Assembly (NCBI GenBank): GCA_964549615.1
Contig: CAZJVP010000057.1
Location: 1-57,116 of the forward strand
Direction: 5' to 3'
DNA from: CAYVLA01 sp964549615 [NCBI: uncultured Thermococci archaeon]
Lineage (GTDB): Archaea > CAYQAE01 > CAYVLA01
Length of the DNA: 57,116 nucleotides
The position numbers and the translations under genes are program-made. Positions within the stretch are counted from its first letter, which is position 1. Each line of letters starts with the position of its first letter. Below the pieces are notes generated by a model. The model was not told the origin of the DNA. It saw only the letters and a program-made list of their open reading frames with translations, and did no database searches. Positions 9,635-18,251 of the stretch are shown here, one piece after another.

Positions 9635-10960
9635 TTGATAATCCGCGACCCGGTCCATGGAGATGTGGAGTTCACCGACGCTGAGAAATCTATTCTGGAC
9701 TCGCGCGAGTTACAGAGGTTAAGGGGCATAAAGCAGCTCGGCACGGCGTACCTGGTCTACCCCGGGGCCTTGCACACAAGGTTCGACCACTCCATCGGGA
9801 CGATGGCAACCGCGAAGAGGATGATCGCCTCGCTGAGATCCAGGGGGTACGAGATCAGCCGTGACGAGGAGGAGCTGGTCACGATATCATCCCTCGTCCA
9901 TGATGTGACCCATGTGCCATTTGGCCATACTTTCGAGGACGAACGCAAGATTCTTCCCGGCCACGAAAAGGGCGACCGGCTGGAGCGTCTCCTCTCGCGT
10001 GGTGAGCTCGCGGACGCGCTAAACGATCTGGGGATCTCAAGGGAGGTGAAGACCATTCTCCAAGCAAAGGAACCAATCGAAGCCAACCACCCGGATCCGT
10101 GGATGCCACAGATCGTGAAGGATGCAGTTTGCGCTGACCTCCTGGACTACCTTCGCCGCGACTCCTACTTCACCGGCCTCGCGCAGAACTACGACGACCG
10201 GGTCTTCCGGTACTTCATCATAGCAGACATCAGTGTTGGGGGCTCGTCAAGGAAGGTACTCGCCGTAGATCTGGGGAAGGAGGGCATGGTACGCCAGGAC
10301 GCCAAGTCCGAGGTGCTCCATCTCCTGCGCATGCGGTATTTCCTAACGGAGAGGGTATACTACCATCATGCCAAGCAGGCGTCGGGAGCCATGATATCCA
10401 AGGCACTGGAGATCTGCATCGCCAATGGTTTCGATCCCGAAAGCCTGCTTTGGATGAAGGACTGGACGTTGCTGGAAGCCCTCAGGGAGTTCGCCCCGTC
10501 TTCGAGGGCCGCGGGGCTGGTCCGGGGTGTTGAGGAAAGGAAACTCTTCAAGAGGGCCTACGTGCTGGGATCCGACATCGGGGGCTCCAAGCGAAACGAG
10601 CTCATAGCCCAGTACAACCTCCCCAGAGCCGAGAGGGAAAAGACGGAATCGAAGATCATCTCCCGCCTTAACGAGCAAGGAGTCCGGGCAGAGGAGGGGG
10701 ACGTCATCATACACTGCCCGGACCTCGGCACCATGAAAGAGGCTAAGGTCTTTGCGAGGGACGAGGAGGGCATGGTGGAGAAGCTTGACAGGCATAGGAG
10801 GTCCCTTTCTCGCGACCTGGACGCCATCGAGGGACAATACCTAGCGATATGGAACTTCTTCGTCTTTTCAGAACCCAGGCTGGCAAGAGCCGTTAACGAG
10901 GTTTGCAGGGAGATCTTCCCTTCCGAGAGGGTGGGCTATGCCCCCAAGGAATACACTTGA
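9635..10960 (+). CDS. HD-superfamily phosphohydrolase (COG1078-type)
   Basis: A 441-residue protein starting at TTG, since the family-typical N-terminus IIRDPVHGD follows immediately. The HD metal site is visible: His47 and His52 in HTRFDHSIG, the His89-Asp90 pair in LVHDVTHVPFGH, and a later acidic residue in CADLLDYLRRD. COG1078 proteins are related to dNTP triphosphohydrolases and hydrolyse nucleotide phosphates. The last 23 nt overlap the next gene, so the two are probably co-transcribed although their functions seem unrelated. Confidence 0.85.
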   Translation: MIIRDPVHGDVEFTDAEKSILDSRELQRLRGIKQLGTAYLVYPGALHTRFDHSIGTMATAKRMIASLRSRGYEISRDEEELVTISSLVHDVTHVPFGHTFEDERKILPGHEKGDRLERLLSRGELADALNDLGISREVKTILQAKEPIEANHPDPWMPQIVKDAVCADLLDYLRRDSYFTGLAQNYDDRVFRYFIIADISVGGSSRKVLAVDLGKEGMVRQDAKSEVLHLLRMRYFLTERVYYHHAKQASGAMISKALEICIANGFDPESLLWMKDWTLLEALREFAPSSRAAGLVRGVEERKLFKRAYVLGSDIGGSKRNELIAQYNLPRAEREKTESKIISRLNEQGVRAEEGDVIIHCPDLGTMKEAKVFARDEEGMVEKLDRHRRSLSRDLDAIEGQYLAIWNFFVFSEPRLARAVNEVCREIFPSERVGYAPKEYT

Positions 10961-12113
10961 ACGCCTGGCATGGTTCTCGGCCATCGCGACGGCGATCACC
11001 GGGCCCGTTATCAGCGCTCCGAGCATGGACGGCCAGGGTTTCCTATGCGTGAACGGCACCCCGTACATCCCGGTGGGGGTTTTCGACATCAACAGCCGGG
11101 AAGACGCGGTGGCAGCGAGGTCCGCCAACCTCAACGTGGCAGAGAGCATGCTCGACGGCATATTCGGATGGTCTAGGGAGGCCGGACTCAACTGCCTCTA
11201 CTGGATGAACGCCCGAATGAAGAGCGATGAGGAGATCCTCCGCATCGTCGAGGCACACAAGCACGATCCTCTGAACATCGCCTGGTACACGTTCGATGAG
11301 CCCAACGAGGTGGGCGTGCCTGCCTCTCGGTGCGAACAAGTCTACCGACTTATAAAGTCCGTCGATCCAGAGAGGCCGGTCGTGCTAACGGTTTCGCCCG
11401 CATACTGGTATCACCCATGGGCCTACTCGGAGTATGCGTCTTCGTGCGACATCATCGCGACGGACCCCTACCCGGTCGAGATCGGGCACGGAATCAAGCT
11501 CGACTACGTCTCAGAGTGCGTTGAAAGGGCTCGCAAGGACTCCGGCAAGCCGGTCTGGGCCGTTCTCCAGGCCTTTCCATGGCCGGGGAAACGCCTCCCC
11601 ACGGCTCAGGAACTGCGATGCATGACCTATCAGGCACTAGTTCATGGGGCCAGCGGGCTGCTCTACTACACCTTCCAAGTCAGGGCTTGGAACTACACCC
11701 TGGTCACGACGCCGCTGTGGAGCGAGATAGCGCGTCTGGCTGAGGAGACTAGGCAGTTGGCGCCCATCCTAGTCAGGCCCGGGCCCGAACCTTCAAGGAT
11801 ATCGACCGTCCACCTTCTCGAAAGGCGCCTCAACGATACCGTGTATCTGATCGCCGTCAACGTTGGAACCGACCCTGCCGTGCTCGAGCTGGCAATTCCC
11901 GGTTCCCGGGGCGAGGTCGACGTGATGTTCGAGGGGCGGGAAATGAGGTTGGAGAACGGGCTTCTGAGGGATGAGCTCGGTCCGTACGCGGTTCGATGCT
12001 ACCGCGTGCCTGATACCCTTCATCTCTCCGCAGCCTGGCTGGCCGGAGGATGCGTCCTAGGGCGCAGCTTGAACGTGAAGAAATCCAAGAAGCTCCGTGG
12101 AAGCCATCGCTGA
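10938..12113 (+). CDS. Secreted or anchored glycoside-hydrolase-like TIM-barrel protein
   Basis: 391 residues. A hydrophobic N-terminus (WFSAIATAITGPVISA) could be a signal peptide. The body begins FLCVNGTPYIPVGVF, the usual opening of GH2/GH5/GH42-like barrels. YTFDEPNEV supplies a strand-4 acid/base candidate Glu; TDPYPVE and HGASGLLYYTF fit later barrel strands. A C-terminal beta-domain (about residues 290-380) follows. I cannot find a clear second catalytic Glu on strand 7, so activity is uncertain. It overlaps the HD gene start-to-stop by 23 nt. Confidence 0.65.
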   Translation: MPPRNTLERLAWFSAIATAITGPVISAPSMDGQGFLCVNGTPYIPVGVFDINSREDAVAARSANLNVAESMLDGIFGWSREAGLNCLYWMNARMKSDEEILRIVEAHKHDPLNIAWYTFDEPNEVGVPASRCEQVYRLIKSVDPERPVVLTVSPAYWYHPWAYSEYASSCDIIATDPYPVEIGHGIKLDYVSECVERARKDSGKPVWAVLQAFPWPGKRLPTAQELRCMTYQALVHGASGLLYYTFQVRAWNYTLVTTPLWSEIARLAEETRQLAPILVRPGPEPSRISTVHLLERRLNDTVYLIAVNVGTDPAVLELAIPGSRGEVDVMFEGREMRLENGLLRDELGPYAVRCYRVPDTLHLSAAWLAGGCVLGRSLNVKKSKKLRGSHR

Positions 12114-12229
12114 AGCGAGGTGGTTGGGGCGTGCATCCTCCATGGGTCCGGAAAACTGGGTGGACCGGGCCCTGGTCAGAGACAGCCGAAAGGGACGTCT
12201 TGCGTTTTTCCTCATAACTTCGGTGCAAT

Positions 12230-14698
12230 TTGGGCAAGGATTATCAAAACGTGCCTCCCACGAAGCATGGGATGAGCTTCTTCGAAAGCCTCGCCTGGGC
12301 ATACGTCGCTTTCGTCCCATCGGCCGTGCCGATCTCGTACGCGGCGTGGCCCAAAACCCGGGCAGGGTACAGGGCCATCTCGTCGATGGCCCTCGCGGCG
12401 ATCCTTGTCGTGTTCAACGCGTTCTGGCTCGCAACCACGCAATCGGGGATTACCCTCGGCGGCCTGCTCCTCTGCTCAGGCATCTGGCTCATCCTCGGAG
12501 TCGTCATCTACCTTGCAGGTGTCGGGAAGTTGAGCATCTTTCGGCCCGGCCGACGCATGGCACCGCCGGCTATTGCCAGGAGCGAGACGAAAAAGTACGT
12601 CCTCGTTTCCTCGGCCGTACTCTTCGCGATCGGCTTGCTGCTCATCCCCGTCGTCTGGGACCTCTCCAGCAACCTACTCTGGCGATACAGGGCCTACATG
12701 GCCGCCCTTGCAGGGGTTGCGATCCTGGGCGTTTACACCAGGAAGAAGGCAAAGACGGTACTTCTCGGGCTTTTCTTGATCTTCTCCGTTTCCTTGGCGA
12801 ACCTGCTCCTGGGACTCTATCCGACAGGAATGCCCCTACTGCACGCGGAGTCCTTCGTTACCGAGGCCGTCACGGCCAAAATGCCTTTCGCAGACACCGC
12901 AGGGCTCAAGTTCGCATCCGCATTGATCTCCCGAATCGCCGTGATTTCGGATACAGTCGTCATGGGCGTGGCTGTCGTTCTGGTTGGCGTCTCAGGGGTC
13001 GTGCTTACCAACGCCTTGCTGAGTAGGCCCTCCGGAAGGACCATCATTTCCTTGATCTTGGTCCTAGTCCTTCTCGTGCCCGGGATCCTGATCCCCCACG
13101 TCTACACGATCGGAGTGGGATCATTGGAATTCGGTGCGAACCTGGGAATTGGCGCTTCGGAGGCCAACTATCTTGTGGACTTGGTGCAGAAGGGCGAGAT
13201 CAGCAACGCAACTTTGTCCGAGGCTACGCTGCATCTGCGGTCCGCGGGCGACCGGTTTCTCAGAAGCGAAAGGCTGTTGGCCGGCCTGGAAAGGCTAAGG
13301 CTCTTCCAGCTCGTTGGATTCCTTCCGATCGTCGGTGAATATTCCGGCGCTGCCAGGAGCATCGCCTGGGCGCTGCCCAACGCCGCTATCGGCCTGCAGA
13401 CCTGCGCCCTAGGAGCCGTAACGATATTGGATGGAATCCTGTGCATCTTCGGTAGCCGCGGGAGCGTCAGAATCGACTCGTTCGACGTGGTGGGCCGGAG
13501 GCTCATGAATGAGGACCTAGACGCAGATCTCGTCAGGCAGGGGATCCTTCGCATCGACTCGGCGTTTCTCCAAGTCATGGAAGGATTCCCCCGCATCCGA
13601 TCATCGCTAGGCAATCTCTCCCAAGTCCAACCACAAATCTTCGAGGAGAAGTTCCCGGGCGTTTCAAGCGACCTGCGGACGGTTTTGGCGAGCGCCGCCG
13701 AGCTTGCGGACGGAATGGATGCCATGGAAGTCTTCCTTCGACATGCCAACAACGGCCGCGCACCCGCAACGAGCTTTCTCTTCGCATCCTATGCGTTGGC
13801 GCGCCTGGCGCCGCGCTTCACCGACATCAGACGACCCGAGCAGCTGCCCGACATGCGCGACGTGGTCTTGAACCTCTCGGACGTCAGCGCGGCCCTAGGC
13901 GATCCCGCCATCCGCCGACTTCGCAACCAGGGCGGCGATGTGGGAAACAGTCTATCCTTTCTGTCAGACACCGTTGATCTCACCCAGCAAATGGCTGGCT
14001 TGGGCGATCACGCGAAACGGATCGCCGTGGACATAGAAAGCATCCGTGCGAGGTTCGGGGCGAGTTCTATACAGAACTTGACCGAGATCCAACTTGAGGA
14101 GTGGGAAAGGGCGGTAGAAGCCCTGATCGACGACGCCGACGACCTGGCTCAGAGGACGAAGATGATCGAAGAGGGCATCCAGCTCATGATGGTGAAGACG
14201 GCCAACAAGCAGTACGGATATGCGAATGACCTTGCCGCATCAAGCGTCGGGCTCTTGGAGGGCGCCATGGACCTTCTAGGTGGGCTGGAACGGCTCTCCG
14301 AGTTGTCCCTTGGCCTGAATTCATTGGTCGATGCAGCGAGAAGCTTCAGGGACTTCCATTACCAGCTTGAAAGGCTTCAGAGGCAGGTTGAACTCGGGAA
14401 TTGGGGCATCGTTGAGCTGACCTTGGACCAAGCACTGGGAGCGCTGAGGAGCGGCAAGATGCAAACCGAGAATTCGCTTGCAGCGCTTGGGTGGGTTGCG
14501 GAGAAGATCGAGCTGCCCTTCGACACAGGGTACGTCGAACGAGCGCTCGACGCCGCTGCGTCCTTGGAGCTCAAGCTCGTCGCGTTGGAGGGTTTGCTTG
14601 CGGCGCAGGACCAAGAAGCGGCCATGGGGATGATCTCGGATATCCGCAGTGACTTCGCCCAGCTTTCCGAGGAGCTCAAGCTCAAGCAATCTACGTGA
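12230..14698 (+). CDS. Large polytopic membrane protein with helical C-terminal half, unknown
   Basis: 822 residues. The first 310 or so hold about eight transmembrane helices. A further hydrophobic region lies near 360-410, and the last 400 residues are charged and amphipathic, likely long helices. I recognise no family. The start is uncertain: TTG at 12230, GTG at 12251 (with AAGGA upstream) and ATG at 12272 are all possible. The end overlaps the convergent molybdopterin gene by 8 nt. A signalling or cell-surface scaffold role is possible, but nothing in the sequence shows it. Confidence 0.75.
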   Translation: MGKDYQNVPPTKHGMSFFESLAWAYVAFVPSAVPISYAAWPKTRAGYRAISSMALAAILVVFNAFWLATTQSGITLGGLLLCSGIWLILGVVIYLAGVGKLSIFRPGRRMAPPAIARSETKKYVLVSSAVLFAIGLLLIPVVWDLSSNLLWRYRAYMAALAGVAILGVYTRKKAKTVLLGLFLIFSVSLANLLLGLYPTGMPLLHAESFVTEAVTAKMPFADTAGLKFASALISRIAVISDTVVMGVAVVLVGVSGVVLTNALLSRPSGRTIISLILVLVLLVPGILIPHVYTIGVGSLEFGANLGIGASEANYLVDLVQKGEISNATLSEATLHLRSAGDRFLRSERLLAGLERLRLFQLVGFLPIVGEYSGAARSIAWALPNAAIGLQTCALGAVTILDGILCIFGSRGSVRIDSFDVVGRRLMNEDLDADLVRQGILRIDSAFLQVMEGFPRIRSSLGNLSQVQPQIFEEKFPGVSSDLRTVLASAAELADGMDAMEVFLRHANNGRAPATSFLFASYALARLAPRFTDIRRPEQLPDMRDVVLNLSDVSAALGDPAIRRLRNQGGDVGNSLSFLSDTVDLTQQMAGLGDHAKRIAVDIESIRARFGASSIQNLTEIQLEEWERAVEALIDDADDLAQRTKMIEEGIQLMMVKTANKQYGYANDLAASSVGLLEGAMDLLGGLERLSELSLGLNSLVDAARSFRDFHYQLERLQRQVELGNWGIVELTLDQALGALRSGKMQTENSLAALGWVAEKIELPFDTGYVERALDAAASLELKLVALEGLLAAQDQEAAMGMISDIRSDFAQLSEELKLKQST

Positions 14699-15368
14699 CG
14701 TCCGCTCGGTCGGAGTAGCCACGGCTATCCCAGTAGCCCCGATGATCCTCGTTCCCGCTGATGTCGATTCGGGTGACCCACTTGTATCCCCACCTGCCTT
14801 CGGCCACGGGCCCCACCGGGAAACCCTCCTCCCGAGGCAGGTAATCTCCGTTCGCCATGTAGGCGAGCACCTTCGCATCTGACGACTGTAGCTCTTCGAT
14901 CGGAAATGAGCTTGTATACTCGCTGGCTGCGTGGAGTATCACCCTTTTTGCAGCCGCCTTCGGCTTAACCTGCGCTAGGAGATCCCTAACGGCGAGCCCC
15001 CTCCAACTCGCCGACCAACTCCATCCCTCCACACAGTACATGACGTTTTGCCTTTCCACATATGGATGCCCCAGGATTTTCCTGAAAGACATGCTCATTG
15101 GATTTTGAGCGAGTCCGTCCATCGTCAGAACATATTCCTCAGCATCGACGACCTGTGTTCCCCTGATGCTGCTTGTGCGACCGAGGTAGATCACACCGGG
15201 CCCTAGCAGGGGTCCATTCCAAGCACCGGGATCGACCCGATCCAGCGACAGGCTGTCGGGCGGCCTTTGCCTTCCCTGGCCTGACAGAAAAACTAACGCT
15301 AGCGCCGCCGCCACCAAGCCCAGGAGAATCCCGAAGACGACCGGCGCACGCCGCATAATTAGGCTCAT
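14691..15368 (-). CDS. Membrane-anchored molybdopterin-dependent oxidoreductase (YedY/sulfite-oxidase fold)
   Basis: 225 residues. Residues about 8-28 are a signal/anchor helix, so the enzyme faces outward. Cys112 in YCVEGWSW matches the Mo-ligand Cys of sulfite oxidase and MsrP(YedY) domains, and GRWGYKWVTRI and GYWDSRGYSDRADV match the usual end of the fold. The protein is shorter than YedY and lacks an obvious Tat RR motif, although MRRAP is present. Likely reaction: two-electron reduction or oxidation of a small S- or N-oxide; the substrate is unknown. A TATA box at 15391-15400 supports the start at 15368. Confidence 0.8.
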   Translation of the reverse strand: MSLIMRRAPVVFGILLGLVAAALALVFLSGQGRQRPPDSLSLDRVDPGAWNGPLLGPGVIYLGRTSSIRGTQVVDAEEYVLTMDGLAQNPMSMSFRKILGHPYVERQNVMYCVEGWSWSASWRGLAVRDLLAQVKPKAAAKRVILHAASEYTSSFPIEELQSSDAKVLAYMANGDYLPREEGFPVGPVAEGRWGYKWVTRIDISGNEDHRGYWDSRGYSDRADVT

Positions 15369-15390
15369 GGGGCCTGTCCGACATCGCGGC

Positions 15391-15400
15391 TGATAACCTA
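15391..15400 (-). promoter_or_regulatory. TATA box for the molybdopterin oxidoreductase
   Basis: The minus strand reads GTAGGTTATCAGC. With 26 nt spacing transcription would start at or next to the ATG at 15368, i.e. leaderless. Confidence 0.4.
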
Positions 15401-15442
15401 CTCAATCGCCAATCTCTTTGACATTCTCCGAGACGCCGCGGT

Positions 15443-16102
15443 CTACTTGGCCTCTCTGTCCCCATTCCGCTTCTCGTTCTCTTCTTTCTTGCTTCCGGCC
15501 GCCTCCACTCGCTCCCGGGCTTTCAACCCCGCAAGCCAGCTGTTGACGTAATCTCGGGGCTGGAACGGACACGTGACTATGACCCTGATATCGCTGGGAA
15601 GCTCAATCCTTCTAGACAGATCCATGAAAAGGGCTCCCACTTCCCCGTCCTTGAGCGACTCATCCACCTTCCTTCCGACGAACTCGTCACGTTCCCGCAG
15701 GCTCTCCTCCATCAGCTCGGCAATCGTCCGGACGCCAGACATGTCTTGGCCGAGGCTCCCGGAAAGCGCGTCTTGCATCCTCTGCATCCATGACATCGTC
15801 TCGAGCACTAGCTCCGGACTCTCCACCTCCACCAGCTCGGCGCCGTTGTCCAGCAGCTTCTTGACGACCTTGTGCTGCGCAGGATCCGCGATGGCGAGCA
15901 TGTCCAAGTGCCGCTTGCCCACGACCCCGATGGATTCCATGTAGACCTTCTTGATCTTCGTCCCAAGCGCCGACAGCCTCAAGTCCACGTAGGTCCAGAA
16001 CTCCCTCGCCTTCTCGTCATAGTCGTCGGGAAGCCTGGGATCGATCCGGGAAAGATCCTCCCTGGTGAACATCTTCGGAATGCGGAGCAGCGTCCTTGCC
16101 AT
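15443..16102 (-). CDS. Conserved-looking hypothetical cytoplasmic protein
   Basis: 219 residues, rich in charged residues and predicted mostly alpha-helical, without membrane segments. The C-terminus is highly charged (KKEENEKRNGDREAK). I do not recognise a domain; a region IRVIVTCPFQPRDYVNSWL near 180-200 may be a strand-turn-helix. A clear TATA element (GATTTTTATCC on the minus strand, about 16134-16143) lies 30-40 nt upstream. It follows the helicase gene on the same strand but has its own promoter. Confidence 0.7.
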   Translation of the reverse strand: MARTLLRIPKMFTREDLSRIDPRLPDDYDEKAREFWTYVDLRLSALGTKIKKVYMESIGVVGKRHLDMLAIADPAQHKVVKKLLDNGAELVEVESPELVLETMSWMQRMQDALSGSLGQDMSGVRTIAELMEESLRERDEFVGRKVDESLKDGEVGALFMDLSRRIELPSDIRVIVTCPFQPRDYVNSWLAGLKARERVEAAGSKKEENEKRNGDREAK

Positions 16103-16141
16103 CCTGACCCGTTTTCAGACTACCCCCGTTTGGGATAAAAA

Positions 16142-18136
16142 TCAAACCGTGGCTCGCTCAGACGATCCCTTCAATGACCAGAACTGTTCCGTGCGGAGAA
16201 TGAGGTCTTCCGTCCCTCTGAGCCTGATGCCCTCCTCCTTCCACCAACTTGGCGCGCTCGCCAGGTAGTATCTGCAGAACCTGCGGTCAAAAACGTACAG
16301 GGCAGCCTTGTCCTCGCTGCTCCGATGCGCCCTTCCGGCCGACTGGACTATCCTGGTCACGGCAGGAAGGTAGTAGAAGTAGTCCCGGCCCTTCCCCGGG
16401 AACTTCGCGTTGTAGTAGTCCATGCCAAGTCTGATCATGTCGGAGATCCGATCAAGAGGCAGCCCGAAGATTGCGATCGCTTTCACCAAGCCCGGAAGAT
16501 CCAAGCCCTCGCTCAGTGATGCACCCATGACGGCAAATACGCTGCGCTTCGATTCAAGCGCAGACACAACCTCCTCCCTCCTGGTCGAGGCCCTCCTTTC
16601 CACCAAGAAATCCTCCGCCTGGCACAGACCTCGCACCTCGTTCATCACCTCGTACGATGGGAAGAAGAACATGCACCCCCCGGGCGTATGCGCCTTGATG
16701 ACGGCGACCTTCTCCACTATCAAGCGGTACATGTCTTGGGTCCTAGCCTTCCAGGCAAGCGAGATCGTGTCGTCGAGGAAAAGGGCGCGGTTCTCCCGCG
16801 GGAAGATGTTTGGGAACTCCCTGTGGGGCGCTGAAGGGATGCCCAGAATGTCCTTGTAGTACTCACCGGGCACCAAGGTGCCCGACATCAAAACCGAGCA
16901 TCTAGCCGCCGTCGGCTGCCTCGGATCGAGAACGGCTGCAGATAAGGGCGCTGGATCGAGACACCTTATCTCTAGCCTCTTCACCGACCTCCCCCTGGGC
17001 GTGCGGGAGAGAACGCAGAACCGTTCGAAGGCTCGATCGCTACAGAGGAGGAACGGGCGAATGAATGAGCCTGCGGTCGCAAGGCTTGAGATAGGGGGCT
17101 GGCCTTCCGCTATCTTGGATTCTAAGATCAGTTCGCCTGCCGATTCGAGGCTCTCAACGGAACCCTCCAGCGAGCCCATCCCCAATCTTCCGAAAAAAGC
17201 CCTGACGAGACCGTAGGGAAGGTGCTTGCCATCCGGCGTGAACTTGAAGCGATCAAAAATGCCCATGATCGCAAGCAGGAACTCCTCTATCCCCCTCCCG
17301 GACATGCCGGCCTTCTCCAACTCGTTCGAGTACCTCTTTAGCTCGTCGATCGCATGCTCAACCCTACCTTCGGAGATGCCGTGCGACATGGCTTCGCGGC
17401 AAAACCGAGGAAGGTTGTGAGCCTCGTCGCATATCAGGACGCATCTACCCATCGTTAGGGAAAGTGACCTCAGAAGGCTCTGCGAGACGAGTGGATGAAA
17501 GGAGTACCAGAAGGTTCCGACGATCACCTCAGAACTCTTCGCGGCCGATTTTAGGACCTCGTATAGACAGAGCGGAGGGCTGCCGGAGTCTTCCTCGACC
17601 TGCTCGGCCATCCGCTCCAACATGTGGGGAGCCGGCATCTCCTCCAGGATCCTTCGCTCAAGCTCCAGCGCCGCCTGGGACTTCGTGAGGCGGCGAAATC
17701 CCTGCAGGTGGCGCGGGGCCGGGACCTCTTCGGCCCCTGCATATATGGCGTTATGACACGGGCAAGACCGGCTCTTCCTCCGGAGTTCGCAGGCCTCCAG
17801 GAGCTCGCGGTATCCGAGCTTCTTCAGGTCGGCGTCCCTGCACAGATCGCCCTTGCTTGCGAACGCAACCGCCCTGAAGTTGGTGCCGTTCGTTGCATTT
17901 ATCCCTCGAATTTCCTTGAGCACTATGGGGATCTGATTCTTCCTGTTCACCGCATAGAGGATCTTCCCGTCTTCGGGAAGGTTCGGCAGTGCAGCTAGGA
18001 GAGCTGCGAGAGTCTTTCCAATCCCCGTGGGCGCATGGGCAAGACAAACGCCGCCGGAGCATAAGACCTCGCTGAAGTATCGAACGAGGTCACCCTGTCC
18101 CTCGCGCAGAGGGTATGGACTCTCGAGCCCTAGCAA
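16142..18136 (-). CDS. XPD/DinG-like superfamily 2 DNA helicase with Fe-S cysteines
   Basis: 664 residues, TTG start. Motifs in order: HAPTGIGKT (Walker A, Lys41), the cysteine set Cys99, Cys116, Cys125, Cys127, CDEAHNL (DEAH box), and QSAGRAHRS near the end (motif VI, QxxGRxxR). XPD-family helicases are 5'-3' helicases whose 4Fe-4S cluster sits between motifs I and II; they act in repair and, in DinG, on R-loops. The Cys-X16-Cys-X8-Cys-X-Cys spacing is tighter at the end than I remember for XPD, so this may be a distinct archaeal branch. Confidence 0.87.
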   Translation of the reverse strand: MLGLESPYPLREGQGDLVRYFSEVLCSGGVCLAHAPTGIGKTLAALLAALPNLPEDGKILYAVNRKNQIPIVLKEIRGINATNGTNFRAVAFASKGDLCRDADLKKLGYRELLEACELRRKSRSCPCHNAIYAGAEEVPAPRHLQGFRRLTKSQAALELERRILEEMPAPHMLERMAEQVEEDSGSPPLCLYEVLKSAAKSSEVIVGTFWYSFHPLVSQSLLRSLSLTMGRCVLICDEAHNLPRFCREAMSHGISEGRVEHAIDELKRYSNELEKAGMSGRGIEEFLLAIMGIFDRFKFTPDGKHLPYGLVRAFFGRLGMGSLEGSVESLESAGELILESKIAEGQPPISSLATAGSFIRPFLLCSDRAFERFCVLSRTPRGRSVKRLEIRCLDPAPLSAAVLDPRQPTAARCSVLMSGTLVPGEYYKDILGIPSAPHREFPNIFPRENRALFLDDTISLAWKARTQDMYRLIVEKVAVIKAHTPGGCMFFFPSYEVMNEVRGLCQAEDFLVERRASTRREEVVSALESKRSVFAVMGASLSEGLDLPGLVKAIAIFGLPLDRISDMIRLGMDYYNAKFPGKGRDYFYYLPAVTRIVQSAGRAHRSSEDKAALYVFDRRFCRYYLASAPSWWKEEGIRLRGTEDLILRTEQFWSLKGSSERATV

Positions 18137-18251
18137 GATCGATCAGATCGGTCCGACGTCTTTGAAAGAAATGTCTCTCGTCTGCACAGCGGCCGAGCCC
18201 AAGCTGCCAAAGATTTTTGTAACCCCCCGTCGCGGGAGCGTCGGTGAAGCC

